The position numbers and the translations under genes were made by a program. From contig JAGAAS010000082.1 of NCBI GenBank assembly GCA_017615125.1, positions 1 to 50,968 of the forward strand: 50,968 nt of DNA. Direction: 5' to 3'. Each line of letters begins with the position of its first letter. Position 1 is the stretch's first letter. The notes under the pieces are model-generated. The model saw nothing but the letters and a program-made list of their open reading frames with translations. It was not told the DNA's origin and ran no database searches. Shown piece after piece: positions 7,428 to 16,565 of this stretch. The stretch comes from Bacteroidaceae bacterium. GTDB lineage: Bacteria > Bacteroidota > Bacteroidia > Bacteroidales > Bacteroidaceae.

Positions 7428-8759
7428 ATGATCAAGAACCGCATCGACATATTCACGTTGGGATGTTCGAAGAATCTGGTTGATTCGGAGAAACTGATGC
7501 GGATGTGCGAGCAGAAAGGATACACGGTTTGCCATAATCCCGAGAAGATCAGAGGACAATTCGTGATAGTCAACACCTGTGGCTTCATCGGTGATGCGAA
7601 AGAAGAATCCATCAACATGATCCTCGAAGCCTGCGAGGAGAAAAAGCAGAAGCACACGAAGAGAGTGTATGTGATGGGCTGTCTTTCACAACGTTATCTG
7701 AATGAATTATCCGCGGAAATTCCCGAAGTTGACGGTTGGTTCGGCAAATTCGACTGGGCGAAGGTTCTTGAGCAGCTTGCGCCTGCTGGGAATGACAGCC
7801 CACAGCACACAACCGACTGTGGCGTGGAAAGAGTCATCACCACTCCTTCTCACTATGCCTACGTGAAGATATCGGAAGGGTGCAACAGGAAATGTGCTTA
7901 TTGCGCTATTCCTATCATCACCGGGCATCATGTGTCTCGCCCGATGGATGAGATAGTCGAAGAAGTCAAATGGCTTGTCTCGAAAGGCGTCAAGGAAATA
8001 CAGCTGATAGCCCAGGAACTGACCTTCTACGGCAGAGACATCTATGGACGCTCCTGCATAGCAGAACTTGTTTCCCGCATTGCCGATGTGCCTGGCGTTG
8101 AATGGCTCCGCCTCCATTATGCCTATCCGACGGATTTTCCTGACGACTTACTTACCGTAATGCGCGAAAAAGCCAATGTCTGCAAGTATCTGGATATTGC
8201 GCTTCAGCATATCAGCGACTCCGTTTTGGAACGTATGCACCGCCATATTACTTCAGACGAAACGTATCGACTGATAGAGAAAATCCGTCAGGAAGTTCCC
8301 GGTATTATGCTGAGAACCACGTTGATGGTTGGCTTCCCCGGGGAGACGGAAAAGGATTTCGGGGAGCTGAAGGAATTTGTGAAGAAGGTGCGCTTTGAAA
8401 GGATGGGCGCCTTCGCCTATAGCGAAGAGGATGGCACCTATGCTGCCAAACACTATGTGGATGATGTGGCGGAGGAGACGAAGCAAGCTCGTCTGCAAGA
8501 GCTGATGGCACTTCAGCAGGAGATTGCTTCGGAGACAAGCGCTTCTTTGGTAGGGCGTAGGCTGAAGGTGATTATCGACAGGATAGAGGGTGATTATCTG
8601 GTGGGACGAACGGAATGGGACTCCCCAGAGGTTGATCCTGAGGTGTTGATACCTATTCCCGATGGAGAGAAAAGTGATTATTGTCATCTGATAGGGCAAT
8701 TCTGTATGGTCAGGATTGATGATTCAGATGAATTTGATGTTTATGGACGGCTTGATTAA
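7428..8759 (+). CDS. rimO: Ribosomal protein S12 methylthiotransferase RimO
   Basis: RimO adds a methylthio group to an aspartate of ribosomal protein S12 by radical-SAM chemistry. The N-terminal MTTase domain has the three cluster cysteines C13 (LGCSKN), C51 (VNTCGF) and C85 (VMGCLSQ). The radical SAM motif CxxxCxxC is C152, C156 and C159 (CNRKCAYC). A C-terminal TRAM-like domain follows from about residue 375. The 443-residue length is typical. LGCSKN and the GCNRKCAYCAIP pattern favour RimO over MiaB. It follows ftsY by 17 nt and precedes the HU gene by 9 nt. Confidence 0.97.
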   Translation: MIKNRIDIFTLGCSKNLVDSEKLMRMCEQKGYTVCHNPEKIRGQFVIVNTCGFIGDAKEESINMILEACEEKKQKHTKRVYVMGCLSQRYLNELSAEIPEVDGWFGKFDWAKVLEQLAPAGNDSPQHTTDCGVERVITTPSHYAYVKISEGCNRKCAYCAIPIITGHHVSRPMDEIVEEVKWLVSKGVKEIQLIAQELTFYGRDIYGRSCIAELVSRIADVPGVEWLRLHYAYPTDFPDDLLTVMREKANVCKYLDIALQHISDSVLERMHRHITSDETYRLIEKIRQEVPGIMLRTTLMVGFPGETEKDFGELKEFVKKVRFERMGAFAYSEEDGTYAAKHYVDDVAEETKQARLQELMALQQEIASETSASLVGRRLKVIIDRIEGDYLVGRTEWDSPEVDPEVLIPIPDGEKSDYCHLIGQFCMVRIDDSDEFDVYGRLD

Positions 8760-8768
8760 AAATATAGA

Positions 8769-9071
8769 ATGAAAAACAAGGATTTTATCAATGAACTCTC
8801 GTTGCGTTTGAGCCTTCCTGCGGAAGATGTGGAAAAACAGGTTTCTTCCTTGGAGGCACTTATGACGGATCATCTGCAGGAGAACGACATCATTGCTCTG
8901 ACAGGCTTCGGCACGTTTGAAGTGAAAAAGAAGACGGAGCGTGTTTCTGTCAATCCAACGACGGGGAAACGTCTCCTGATTCCGCCGAAACTGACTTTGA
9001 TGTTCAAGCAAAGCGGCGTTCTGAAGAATAAAGTGAATGCAGAAACGATGCAAACAAACGAAGGCGAATAA
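8769..9071 (+). CDS. HU/IHF-family DNA-binding protein
   Basis: This 100-residue protein has the HU fold. The helical start is MKNKDFINELSLRLSLP, the central turn is LTGFGTFEVKKK, and the DNA-inserting arm reads RVSVNPTTGKRLLIPPKLTL. It should bind and bend DNA as a homo- or heterodimer. It lies 9 nt after rimO and only 3 nt before a second, membrane-anchored HU-domain gene, so the two HU proteins are probably made together and may dimerise with each other. The heterodimer idea is inference from adjacency. Confidence 0.92.
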   Translation: MKNKDFINELSLRLSLPAEDVEKQVSSLEALMTDHLQENDIIALTGFGTFEVKKKTERVSVNPTTGKRLLIPPKLTLMFKQSGVLKNKVNAETMQTNEGE

Positions 9072-9074
9072 CGT

Positions 9075-10469
9075 ATGGATAAGAAAATAACAATGCAGGC
9101 TCTGATTGAGGAGTTTGCCAATAACAATAAGATTCCCCTGAATGCGGCAGATGAATTTGTGCACGCATTCTTTTCGACCATCGCTGATGCTTTAGTCAAG
9201 GGCGATAGCGTGAAGATCAAAGGGTGGGGGACCTTTAAGGTTTTGACGGTTGACAATCGCGAAAGCATGAATGTCAATACAGGAGAACGTATCGTCATCA
9301 AAGGATACAACAAAGTCTCTTTCACGCCCGAGAATACCTTGAAGGATGTCATTAACAAACCTTTTGCTCAGTTTGAAGCAGTAGAGCTCAATGACGATTA
9401 CGACATAACTCAGGAACTCCCTGAGAACCCTTCGGAAAGTGAACAAGAAGAAGCCGTTATTGTAGAATCATCGGAACAGGAAAATGCTGAAGAACCTGCA
9501 GAAAAAGCTTTAACTACTGAAGAAAAGGCTGAGCAGCATGCAGAGAGTGTTCCTTTGGCTGTTGTTCCTGATGCAACTCATGAAGTTGAAGCATCCGAGA
9601 ACGAATCTGCGATAGAAACGAAAGGTATATCAGAGGAGAAAGAAGTGGACCCCTCTGAGGCAGCTTCTGAGGAGACTGAGCCGTCTGAGGCTACATCGGA
9701 AAGCATTGAAGCCGCAAAAGAAGAGGAGGCAACAGCTCCACTACACCTAACGAAGGAAGAATTGCGGGATAATCCGCCAGAGATGGTTTCATTCAAGAAA
9801 AAGAATAAAGTTTTGCGATACCTGATACCCATCCTTCTACTTTTACTTATTGCTGCCGGTTTGTACCTTTATACATTATTGTACGGACATCCTCACAATA
9901 CGCAGAAATTCAAAGTTAAGGAATCGGATAAGATTAAAGTGGAGTCGGTAGAGCCCGATAACAAGAAAGACGAAATCCCAGCTGTTGAACTCCAACCGGC
10001 AGAGAGCCTTCAGAGCCAGGAAGCAACAGAGCCAGATGTAGCGAAAGCATCAGAAGAAGCTCCTGCAGAAAGCGTTCCTATGACGGCTATCAATGTTGAC
10101 CTTTCTCGACCCGGAGCTATTGCAACACAAAAGGCAGGGGAGAAAACTGCTGAAAACAAGAAGCAGGCGGCAGAGACAGTTCCTTCCATTAATAATGAAG
10201 GGAAACCATATAAACTGCCACTTACGGCTGCTGATGCTGTAAAGCCCCTCAAAGACTTCACGGCAGCAGATACAACGAATTATACGATAGCGGGAACCCT
10301 TACCACTCATGAGTTGAAGGAAGGGGAGACTATTATCCGCTTGGCTCAAGTATACTATGGAGATAAGAAACTTTGGCCTTATATCGTGAAGTACAATTGG
10401 ATGAAAGATCCCAATCACGTATCTAAAGGCACAGTTTTGAACATTCCTTTCCTGAAGCCCAAGTCGTAG
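9075..10469 (+). CDS. Membrane-anchored HU-domain protein with periplasmic LysM domain
   Basis: Residues 1-100 form an HU/IHF domain (IKGWGTFKVL, NVNTGERIVIKGYNKVSFTP, LKDVINKPF). Residues 110-235 are a low-complexity Glu/Ala/Ser-rich linker. A single membrane helix follows at about 250-270 (basic KKKNKVLRYL, then LIPILLLLLIAAGLYLY), then a second acidic/Ala-rich linker. Residues 408-460 form a LysM-like domain (HELKEGETIIRLAQVYYGD, ending VSKGTVLNIPFLK). The positive-inside rule puts HU in the cytoplasm and LysM, a peptidoglycan binder, in the periplasm. The protein could thus tie the chromosome to the cell wall. HU domains fused to membrane and wall-binding modules have been noted in this phylum, but the cellular role is not settled here. 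Confidence 0.85.
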   Translation: MDKKITMQALIEEFANNNKIPLNAADEFVHAFFSTIADALVKGDSVKIKGWGTFKVLTVDNRESMNVNTGERIVIKGYNKVSFTPENTLKDVINKPFAQFEAVELNDDYDITQELPENPSESEQEEAVIVESSEQENAEEPAEKALTTEEKAEQHAESVPLAVVPDATHEVEASENESAIETKGISEEKEVDPSEAASEETEPSEATSESIEAAKEEEATAPLHLTKEELRDNPPEMVSFKKKNKVLRYLIPILLLLLIAAGLYLYTLLYGHPHNTQKFKVKESDKIKVESVEPDNKKDEIPAVELQPAESLQSQEATEPDVAKASEEAPAESVPMTAINVDLSRPGAIATQKAGEKTAENKKQAAETVPSINNEGKPYKLPLTAADAVKPLKDFTAADTTNYTIAGTLTTHELKEGETIIRLAQVYYGDKKLWPYIVKYNWMKDPNHVSKGTVLNIPFLKPKS

Positions 10470-10529
10470 AAAACAATATTGATCAGAAGTTGATTTTACA
10501 TAGAACGATAAACTAATAGAAACATAATT

Positions 10530-11525
10530 ATGGCTACAACAATTGACATTCGTGAATTAAACGAAAAAATTGAGAAACAAAGTGCATTTGTTACCAACCT
10601 GACCACAGGAATGGATCAGGTCATCGTAGGACAAAAACATCTGGTTGAATCCCTGCTGATAGGTTTGCTTTCAGACGGACATGTTTTGCTTGAAGGCGTT
10701 CCCGGATTGGCAAAGACGCTTGCGATAAAGACGTTGGCTTCGTTGATTGATGCCAAATACAGCCGCATTCAGTTTACGCCAGACTTGCTGCCTGCCGACG
10801 TTACCGGTACGATGATTTATAGCCAGAAAGACGGAACATTCCAGCCTAATCAAGGTCCTATCTTTGCCAACTTTGTTTTGGCAGATGAGATTAACCGTGC
10901 TCCCGCAAAGGTTCAGAGTGCTTTGCTCGAAGCAATGCAGGAACATCAGGTAACAATCGGGAAACAAACCTTCAACCTGCCTGAACCTTTCCTCGTAATG
11001 GCTACTCAGAACCCTATTGAGCAGGAAGGAACTTATCCGCTTCCTGAAGCACAGGTCGACCGATTCATGATGAAGGTTGTGATTGACTATCCGAAACTCG
11101 AAGAGGAGAAGAAAATCATTCGTCAGAACATTACTGGCGAGAAGGTGGAAGTTAAGCCCATCATGAAGGCAGACGAGATTCTTGCCGCAAGAAAAGTCGT
11201 TCGGGAAGTATACATCGATGAGAAGATTGAGCAATACATTGCCGATATCGTATTTGCAACGAGATATCCCGACAAATACGATCTGAAGGAACTCGACAAC
11301 CTGATTTCCTTTGGAGGATCTCCTCGTGCAAGTATCAATTTGGCTCTTGCTGCTCGTGCCTACGCCTTCATCAAACGTCGCGGATATGTTGTTCCGGAAG
11401 ACGTGCGTGCTGTCGCTCACGATGTGCTGCGTCATCGCATTGGGCTCACATACGAGGCTGAAGCCAGCAACGTGGATGCAGATGAGATTGTAAGCAAAAT
11501 ACTTAACAAGGTAGAAGTTCCCTAA
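10530..11525 (+). CDS. MoxR-family AAA+ ATPase
   Basis: MoxR ATPases are thought to act as chaperones that work on von Willebrand factor A (VWA) proteins encoded beside them. This 331-residue protein has Walker A EGVPGLAKT near residues 54-62, Walker B VLADEINRAPAK near 116, sensor ATQNPIEQEGTYPLPEAQ and the C-terminal lid domain. It is the first gene of the bat operon: DUF58, an exported protein and batA-batE follow on the same strand. The 60-nt gap upstream from the HU-LysM gene holds no obvious promoter or terminator, so transcription may continue from further upstream. Confidence 0.95.
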   Translation: MATTIDIRELNEKIEKQSAFVTNLTTGMDQVIVGQKHLVESLLIGLLSDGHVLLEGVPGLAKTLAIKTLASLIDAKYSRIQFTPDLLPADVTGTMIYSQKDGTFQPNQGPIFANFVLADEINRAPAKVQSALLEAMQEHQVTIGKQTFNLPEPFLVMATQNPIEQEGTYPLPEAQVDRFMMKVVIDYPKLEEEKKIIRQNITGEKVEVKPIMKADEILAARKVVREVYIDEKIEQYIADIVFATRYPDKYDLKELDNLISFGGSPRASINLALAARAYAFIKRRGYVVPEDVRAVAHDVLRHRIGLTYEAEASNVDADEIVSKILNKVEVP

Positions 11526-11567
11526 TTGGCAGCCAAATAAGAAGTCTTATTCTATTATACGGACAAT

Positions 11568-12440
11568 ATGGACGCTAATGAACTGATAAAAAAAGTCCGA
11601 AAGATAGAGATAAAAGCGCGCGGATTGTCTAACAATTTATTCGCGGGACAATATCATACCGCTTTCAAGGGACGCGGTATGGCGTTCTCTGAGGTGCGTG
11701 AATATCAATACGGCGATGATGTGCGCGATATCGACTGGAATGTGACTGCCCGATTTTCACATCCCTATGTGAAGGTATATGAAGAGGAACGAGAACTGAC
11801 TGTAATGTTGCTTGTCGATATGTCAAGAAGTCTTGACTTTGGCTCATCGTCACAGTTCAAGAAAGACATGTTAGCAGAAATAGCAGCCACGCTTGCTTTC
11901 TCGGCCATTCAGAACAATGATAAAATCGGTGTCGTTTTCTTTACAGACCGAGTGGAGCGCTTTATCCCTCCACAGAAAGGGCGTAAGCATATCCTCTACA
12001 TCATCCGTGAGTTGCTTGACTTTAACGCCGAAAGTAATGCTACGGACTTGAATGTTCCTCTGCAATATCTGACGAATGCCATCAAGAAGCGTTGCACGTG
12101 TTTCCTCATGAGCGATTTCATTGACTCACACGACTACAAGGATGCCTTGACGATTGCCAACAGAAAACACGACGTTGTCGCCATTCAAGTCTATGACAAG
12201 CGAGTTGCCGAACTGCCGAATGTCGGACTGATGAAGATATATGATCCTGAGAATGGGAAAGCGATGTATGTGGATACCTCATCAAAGCAGGTGAGAGAGC
12301 ATCATCGCGCCTGGTGGCTCAAGCAGCGTCAGAATCTTTCGGATCTTTTCGTGAAATGTAATGTTGACGACATTTCCGTTCGAACCGACGAGGATTACGT
12401 GAAGCCTCTGATGGCATTGTTTGCTAAACGTGGCGTGTAG
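11568..12440 (+). CDS. DUF58 protein of the bat operon
   Basis: This 290-residue protein has the DUF58 signature (GMAFSEVREYQYGDDVRDID, then WNVTARFSHPYVKVYEEERE) near residues 37-75. A degenerate VWA-like core follows (MLLVDMSRSLDFGS, DxSxS-like). DUF58 proteins sit between moxR and the bat VWA genes in most Bacteroidota. No signal peptide or clear membrane helix is seen, so it is probably cytosolic. It may recruit the MoxR ATPase to the membrane-bound Bat proteins; that role is inferred from operon conservation. Confidence 0.92.
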   Translation: MDANELIKKVRKIEIKARGLSNNLFAGQYHTAFKGRGMAFSEVREYQYGDDVRDIDWNVTARFSHPYVKVYEEERELTVMLLVDMSRSLDFGSSSQFKKDMLAEIAATLAFSAIQNNDKIGVVFFTDRVERFIPPQKGRKHILYIIRELLDFNAESNATDLNVPLQYLTNAIKKRCTCFLMSDFIDSHDYKDALTIANRKHDVVAIQVYDKRVAELPNVGLMKIYDPENGKAMYVDTSSKQVREHHRAWWLKQRQNLSDLFVKCNVDDISVRTDEDYVKPLMALFAKRGV

Positions 12441-12452
12441 AAGCACTTTGGT

Positions 12453-13628
12453 ATGTTAAATGTTATGAAACGAATGAGATATAATAAGTATCACGGGATA
12501 ATCCTGGCGTCAATGCTGGCTTTTGTCCTCCCAGCCAAAGCACAAGTGTCGGTAGAAGCCACTATCGACAGCCTTAGCATCTTGTTAGGTGAGCAGACAC
12601 GCATTCATCTGGAGGTGACGTGTGGCGTTGACCAACAAGTGGTGATGCCTGCCTTGCACGATTCGCTTCCTTCGACAGTCATCGATGTCGGCCCATTCGA
12701 GCAAATCCGTGATTCGTTGTCGTGCGACATTGAAATCGTAGGAAGCGTGAAGACGGATACCGCGATGATAAACGAAGGAAAACGGATGACGATTTCCCAA
12801 GACTACCAGATAACGTCTTTCAATCCTGGCCTTTACCAGATAGCACCTTTCGAGGTGATTGTAGATAGTATCAGCTATTATACGTCAGAGATAGCGCTGA
12901 AAGTTGTTATCTACGATGAAGTCCTGCCAAAGAATAATTTCATAGACGATGAATATAAGTACTCCTTCTTTGGCATAAAGAACATCAGGAAGGCGCCGGT
13001 TCTGTTCAGCGAAATCAAACCCTTGCTGTATGCTTTGGGAATCATCGCCCTCCTTGTCCTGTTGTTCCTATATCTTTTCAAGCACTATCGCACCAACAGT
13101 CCTATTCTGCAGCGAATTACCCTTGAGCCCGTATTACCTGCACATATCAAGGCGCAGAATGCTCTTGAGGAGATTCGCGAGGAGAAAGGCTGGGCTCAGG
13201 AGAATTCAAAGAAGTACTATACCGATTTGACGGATGCGCTTCGACAATATATCCAGAACCGATTCGGTATCAATGCGACAGAGATGACAACAGCCGAAGT
13301 GCTGGCTCGAATCGATTCGATAGCCGATGAGAACCAAAAGAAAGAGATCCAGGATCTTCTGACAACGGCCGACTTTGTGAAGTTCGCAAAGTTCCAACCC
13401 TTGCAAAACGAGAAAATGCTCCATTACGACGTCGTAACGGAATATGTGGAGGCAACAAAGGAAGAGCAAGACGAATCCGAGGAGCCGAAGATCGAATATA
13501 TTGTTGTCAAGAAAGGCCTTTCGCCCACAGCCAAGGGAATTATGCTTGCATCGATAATCCTTATAGGTATAGCTGCATTGGCACTATTCGGCTGGATGAT
13601 CTATTTCATTCTTAATCTGTTTATTTAG
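12453..13628 (+). CDS. Exported bat-operon protein of unknown function
   Basis: This 391-residue protein has an N-terminal signal peptide ending near AKAQ, a periplasmic beta-rich domain (residues 31-185), a membrane helix at about 190-211 (LLYALGIIALLVLLFLYLF), a cytoplasmic helical region (ILQRITLEPVLPAHIKAQNA) and a C-terminal membrane helix (365-390). The helical region contains DLTDALRQYIQNRFGINATE, a pattern also present near the end of the BatD protein in this operon, so the two may be distant relatives. Its position between DUF58 and batA is common in Bacteroidales. Function is unknown. A second ATG four codons in (MKRMRYNK) is an alternative start. Confidence 0.8.
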   Translation: MLNVMKRMRYNKYHGIILASMLAFVLPAKAQVSVEATIDSLSILLGEQTRIHLEVTCGVDQQVVMPALHDSLPSTVIDVGPFEQIRDSLSCDIEIVGSVKTDTAMINEGKRMTISQDYQITSFNPGLYQIAPFEVIVDSISYYTSEIALKVVIYDEVLPKNNFIDDEYKYSFFGIKNIRKAPVLFSEIKPLLYALGIIALLVLLFLYLFKHYRTNSPILQRITLEPVLPAHIKAQNALEEIREEKGWAQENSKKYYTDLTDALRQYIQNRFGINATEMTTAEVLARIDSIADENQKKEIQDLLTTADFVKFAKFQPLQNEKMLHYDVVTEYVEATKEEQDESEEPKIEYIVVKKGLSPTAKGIMLASIILIGIAALALFGWMIYFILNLFI

Positions 13629-13634
13629 TTTGCT

Positions 13635-14633
13635 ATGACATTTGCATATCCTCTTTGTTTCCTCCTTTTCATACCGCTATTAGCTTATATAGTCTGGTAT
13701 GTTCTGAGAGCGAATCGCACAGAGCCTGCCCTGCAGGTATCCACGTCGGCAATGTATGAAGGTATGCCGAAAAACTGGAAATACTACCTGCGCCACCTTC
13801 CATTCCTCTTGCGTGTTGCAGCACTCTCGTTGCTTATTATCGTCTTAGCCAGACCTCAGACAACGGAGAATTGGCAGAATCAAGACGTGGAGGGAATTGA
13901 CATCATGATGGCTATCGACGTCTCTACCAGTATGTTGGCAGAAGACTTGAAGCCCAACAGGCTGGAAGCTGCCAAGCAAGTCGCCTCAGAGTTCATTAGC
14001 GGACGTCCGAACGACAACATTGGATTGACTATCTTTGCTGGACAAAGTTTCACGCAGTCTCCGTTGACAACAGATCACGTCGTGTTGATGAACATATTTA
14101 ATAATGTAAAGTGCGATATTGTGACAAGCGGGCTCATCGAAGACGGAACAGCAATCGGCGACGGTATAGCTAACGCCGTTACGCGTCTGAGAGAAAGCAA
14201 GGCAAAGTCGAAAGTAATCATCCTGCTTACGGACGGCTCGAACAATAGGGGAGAGATTTCTCCGCTTACGGCTGCCGAGATAGCCAAGACTTTCGGAATC
14301 AGAGTTTACACGATTGGAGTCGGAAGTAACGGCACAGCTCCTTATCCTATTCAAACATACGCAGGAACACAATATGTAAATGTTCCTGTGGAGATTGACG
14401 AGAATACGTTGCAGCAGATTGCCTCCACTTCAGAAGGGCAGTATTATCGTGCAACCAGCAACAGCAAGCTGAAAGAAGTGTACGAGGAGATTGACAAGCT
14501 TGAGAAGACGAAGCTCAACGTGAAGAAGTTCAGTCGGAAAAACGAGGAATTCCAACCGTTCGCCCTCGCTGCAGCACTTTGCCTGCTGCTTGAACTACTC
14601 TTGCGCCTTACCATATTCCGTAGAATTCCCTAA
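13635..14633 (+). CDS. batA: BatA, membrane-bound VWA-domain protein
   Basis: This 332-residue protein has two N-terminal membrane helices (about 2-24 and 55-75), a VWA domain and a C-terminal helix near 310-327. The MIDAS metal site DxSxS is intact: D95-V-S-T-S in AIDVSTSMLAEDL. VWA domains bind divalent metal and protein partners. The bat genes (Bacteroides aerotolerance) affect oxygen tolerance and envelope integrity in some species, and their biochemical role is unresolved. It follows the exported protein gene by 6 nt. A 152-nt gap with a repeat copy separates it from batB. Confidence 0.93.
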   Translation: MTFAYPLCFLLFIPLLAYIVWYVLRANRTEPALQVSTSAMYEGMPKNWKYYLRHLPFLLRVAALSLLIIVLARPQTTENWQNQDVEGIDIMMAIDVSTSMLAEDLKPNRLEAAKQVASEFISGRPNDNIGLTIFAGQSFTQSPLTTDHVVLMNIFNNVKCDIVTSGLIEDGTAIGDGIANAVTRLRESKAKSKVIILLTDGSNNRGEISPLTAAEIAKTFGIRVYTIGVGSNGTAPYPIQTYAGTQYVNVPVEIDENTLQQIASTSEGQYYRATSNSKLKEVYEEIDKLEKTKLNVKKFSRKNEEFQPFALAAALCLLLELLLRLTIFRRIP

Positions 14634-14785
14634 GTTTTATACCTAAATAATTATGGAGAAGGAATACGGCGATATGAAGAAAGAAGCCGGCGAGATTTAG
14701 AAAGAAAAAAAAATTTTGAAGAAAGAAAAAAAATTTTTGCGTAATACATATTGAAGTCTGTCCAAAGAACTAAAAACGGAAATAG
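14634..14785 (+). repeat. Interspersed intergenic repeat, copy 2, with a 15-codon mini-ORF
   Basis: The gap between batA and batB is filled by repeat modules from about 14651 to 14741: GGAGAAGGAATACGGC, GATATGAAGAAAGAAGCCGG, then two GAAGAAAG-A-tract units ending AAAAAAAATTTTTG. From the ATG at 14653 to the TAG at 14698-14700 it could encode MEKEYGDMKKEAGEI. Copy 6 (minus strand, 35.2 kb) encodes the closely similar MEKESRHMKKEAGEMKKE. Translation is not shown. The copy sits inside the operon without a clear terminator. Confidence 0.75.
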
Positions 14786-15805
14786 ATGTTTAGATTTGAA
14801 AATACAACATATCTCTACCTACTCATTCTCCTCCCGATACTGGTAGGCATCTTTGAGTGGTCGAACATCATACGCAGGAAACGCATCAGGGAGTATGGCG
14901 ATCCCTCACTCCTCGAGGCGCTCATGCCCGATACCTCCAATCTGAGGTTCAACCTGAAGTTCTGGCTCTGCTTTGCAGCCCTGTTCTTCCTGATAATCGT
15001 TGCTGCACGCCCCCAGTTCGGCACAAAGAGCGAGACAATCAAGCGACAGGGAATCGAAACCGTCATCGCGCTTGATATTTCCAATTCGATGCTTGCGGAA
15101 GATGTGGCTCCCAACAGACTTGAGAAGTCGAAGAAGATTATTTCGAAGATGGTCGACGAGATGGAGGATGACAAGATTGGACTTATCGTCTTTGCCGGAG
15201 ATGCTTTCATTCAGCTTCCTATCACAAGCGATTTCATCTCGGCGAAAATGTTCCTCGAGTCCATCTCCCCGAATCTTATCAGCCGACAAGGTACGGATAT
15301 CAAGACGGCATTGAACCTTGCCACAAGGAGTTTCACCCAGCGCGAGGATGTTGGACGCGCCATCATCGTCATTACCGATGGAGAAAACCACGAGGGCGGG
15401 GCAGAAGAGGCAGCAAAGGCTGCTGCAGAGAAAGGAATGCAGGTATTCGTGCTTGGTGTCGGCAGCGCCGAGGGCTCACCTATTCCCGGCAACAACGCCA
15501 ACGAATACCGCAAGGACAAGGATGGAAACGTAATTGTCACTCAGCTCAACGAGCAGATGTGTCAGGAAATAGCGAAGGCGGGCAACGGAGCATACATCCG
15601 CGTGGATAACACAAACGCTTCGCAGAAACTGCTGAAGAAGGAACTGGACAAACTGGCAAAGGCCGATCAGGAAACAACCGTTTATTCTGACTTTGACGAG
15701 CAGTTCCGTATTGTTGCCTGGCTTGCACTTATCACTCTAATCTTGGAGATGCTTGTTTCCTTGAGGAAGAATCCGTTGTTTAAGAACATAAAGTTATTCG
15801 AATGA
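14786..15805 (+). CDS. batB: BatB, membrane-bound VWA-domain protein
   Basis: This 339-residue paralogue of BatA has two N-terminal membrane helices (about 6-22 and 54-73), a VWA domain with an intact MIDAS (D97 in ALDISNSMLAEDV) and a C-terminal helix (305-325). BatA and BatB probably act together in the inner membrane with MoxR as the ATPase partner. Its end overlaps the batC start by 4 nt, so translation is coupled. The first residues are MFRFENTTYLYLLILLP. Confidence 0.93.
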   Translation: MFRFENTTYLYLLILLPILVGIFEWSNIIRRKRIREYGDPSLLEALMPDTSNLRFNLKFWLCFAALFFLIIVAARPQFGTKSETIKRQGIETVIALDISNSMLAEDVAPNRLEKSKKIISKMVDEMEDDKIGLIVFAGDAFIQLPITSDFISAKMFLESISPNLISRQGTDIKTALNLATRSFTQREDVGRAIIVITDGENHEGGAEEAAKAAAEKGMQVFVLGVGSAEGSPIPGNNANEYRKDKDGNVIVTQLNEQMCQEIAKAGNGAYIRVDNTNASQKLLKKELDKLAKADQETTVYSDFDEQFRIVAWLALITLILEMLVSLRKNPLFKNIKLFE

Positions 15806-16551
15806 TGAAAGACCATAAACTCCTGTTATTCATCCTAATGCTGGGCATGTGTTTGAGTACCTGCCCGCTTCAGGCGCAAAAGAAATCCGACAGAAGCTAT
15901 ATCCGAAGCGGAAATCGGAATTACAACGACAGCGTCTGGAACAAGGCAGAAATCAAGTACAGGAAAGCAATCGATGTGAATCCGGCTTCTGCCGACGCTA
16001 AGTACAATCTCGGCAACACGCTTTATAGCTCCCTTGTAACCGATACCGTTCAAGGGGCACGTCCCGCAAATGAAATCCTTGAGGAGATTATTCAGCTGTA
16101 TACGGAGATTTCCAAAACTGAAACCGACGAGACTCATCTGGCGCAGGTTCAGCACAACTTGGGAAACGCCCTTTACCTGTATGGTGTTGCCCAGTACTCA
16201 AACGGTGTGGAGAATGCGAAAGAGACGTTGGCAAGCAGTATAGACGCTTACAAAGAGTCATTGCGACTGAATCCTTCGGACAACGAAACACGCTATAATT
16301 TGGCAAAAGCGAAGGCTGTTTATAATAGCGTTCCGAGAAGTCCGCAGAGCTCGAATCCTGATCAACAGAAAAACGACGATCAGCAACAAGATGACGAGAG
16401 TACTCCTCCACCTCCCGTGCAAGAGAATAACAACGACATCTCTGAGGAGAATGCCGAACAGATTCTGCAGGCTTTGATGCAGGACGAGAAAGACCTTCAG
16501 GAGAGGGTTCAGATGAAGCAAGATGGTAAAAAACTCGATAAGGACTGGTAA
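15802..16551 (+). CDS. batC: BatC, exported TPR protein
   Basis: This 249-residue protein has a signal peptide (MMKDHKLLLFILMLGMCLST, ending near LQAQ), TPR repeats across about residues 30-170 (AEIKYRKAIDVNPASADAKY, AYKESLRLNPSDNETRYNLA) and an acidic, proline- and glutamine-rich tail (STPPPPVQENNND). It should sit in the periplasm as a protein-protein adaptor for the other Bat proteins. It overlaps batB by 4 nt and is followed by batD after 14 nt. Confidence 0.9.
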   Translation: MMKDHKLLLFILMLGMCLSTCPLQAQKKSDRSYIRSGNRNYNDSVWNKAEIKYRKAIDVNPASADAKYNLGNTLYSSLVTDTVQGARPANEILEEIIQLYTEISKTETDETHLAQVQHNLGNALYLYGVAQYSNGVENAKETLASSIDAYKESLRLNPSDNETRYNLAKAKAVYNSVPRSPQSSNPDQQKNDDQQQDDESTPPPPVQENNNDISEENAEQILQALMQDEKDLQERVQMKQDGKKLDKDW

Positions 16552-16565
16552 GTCTTGAAATAGCG

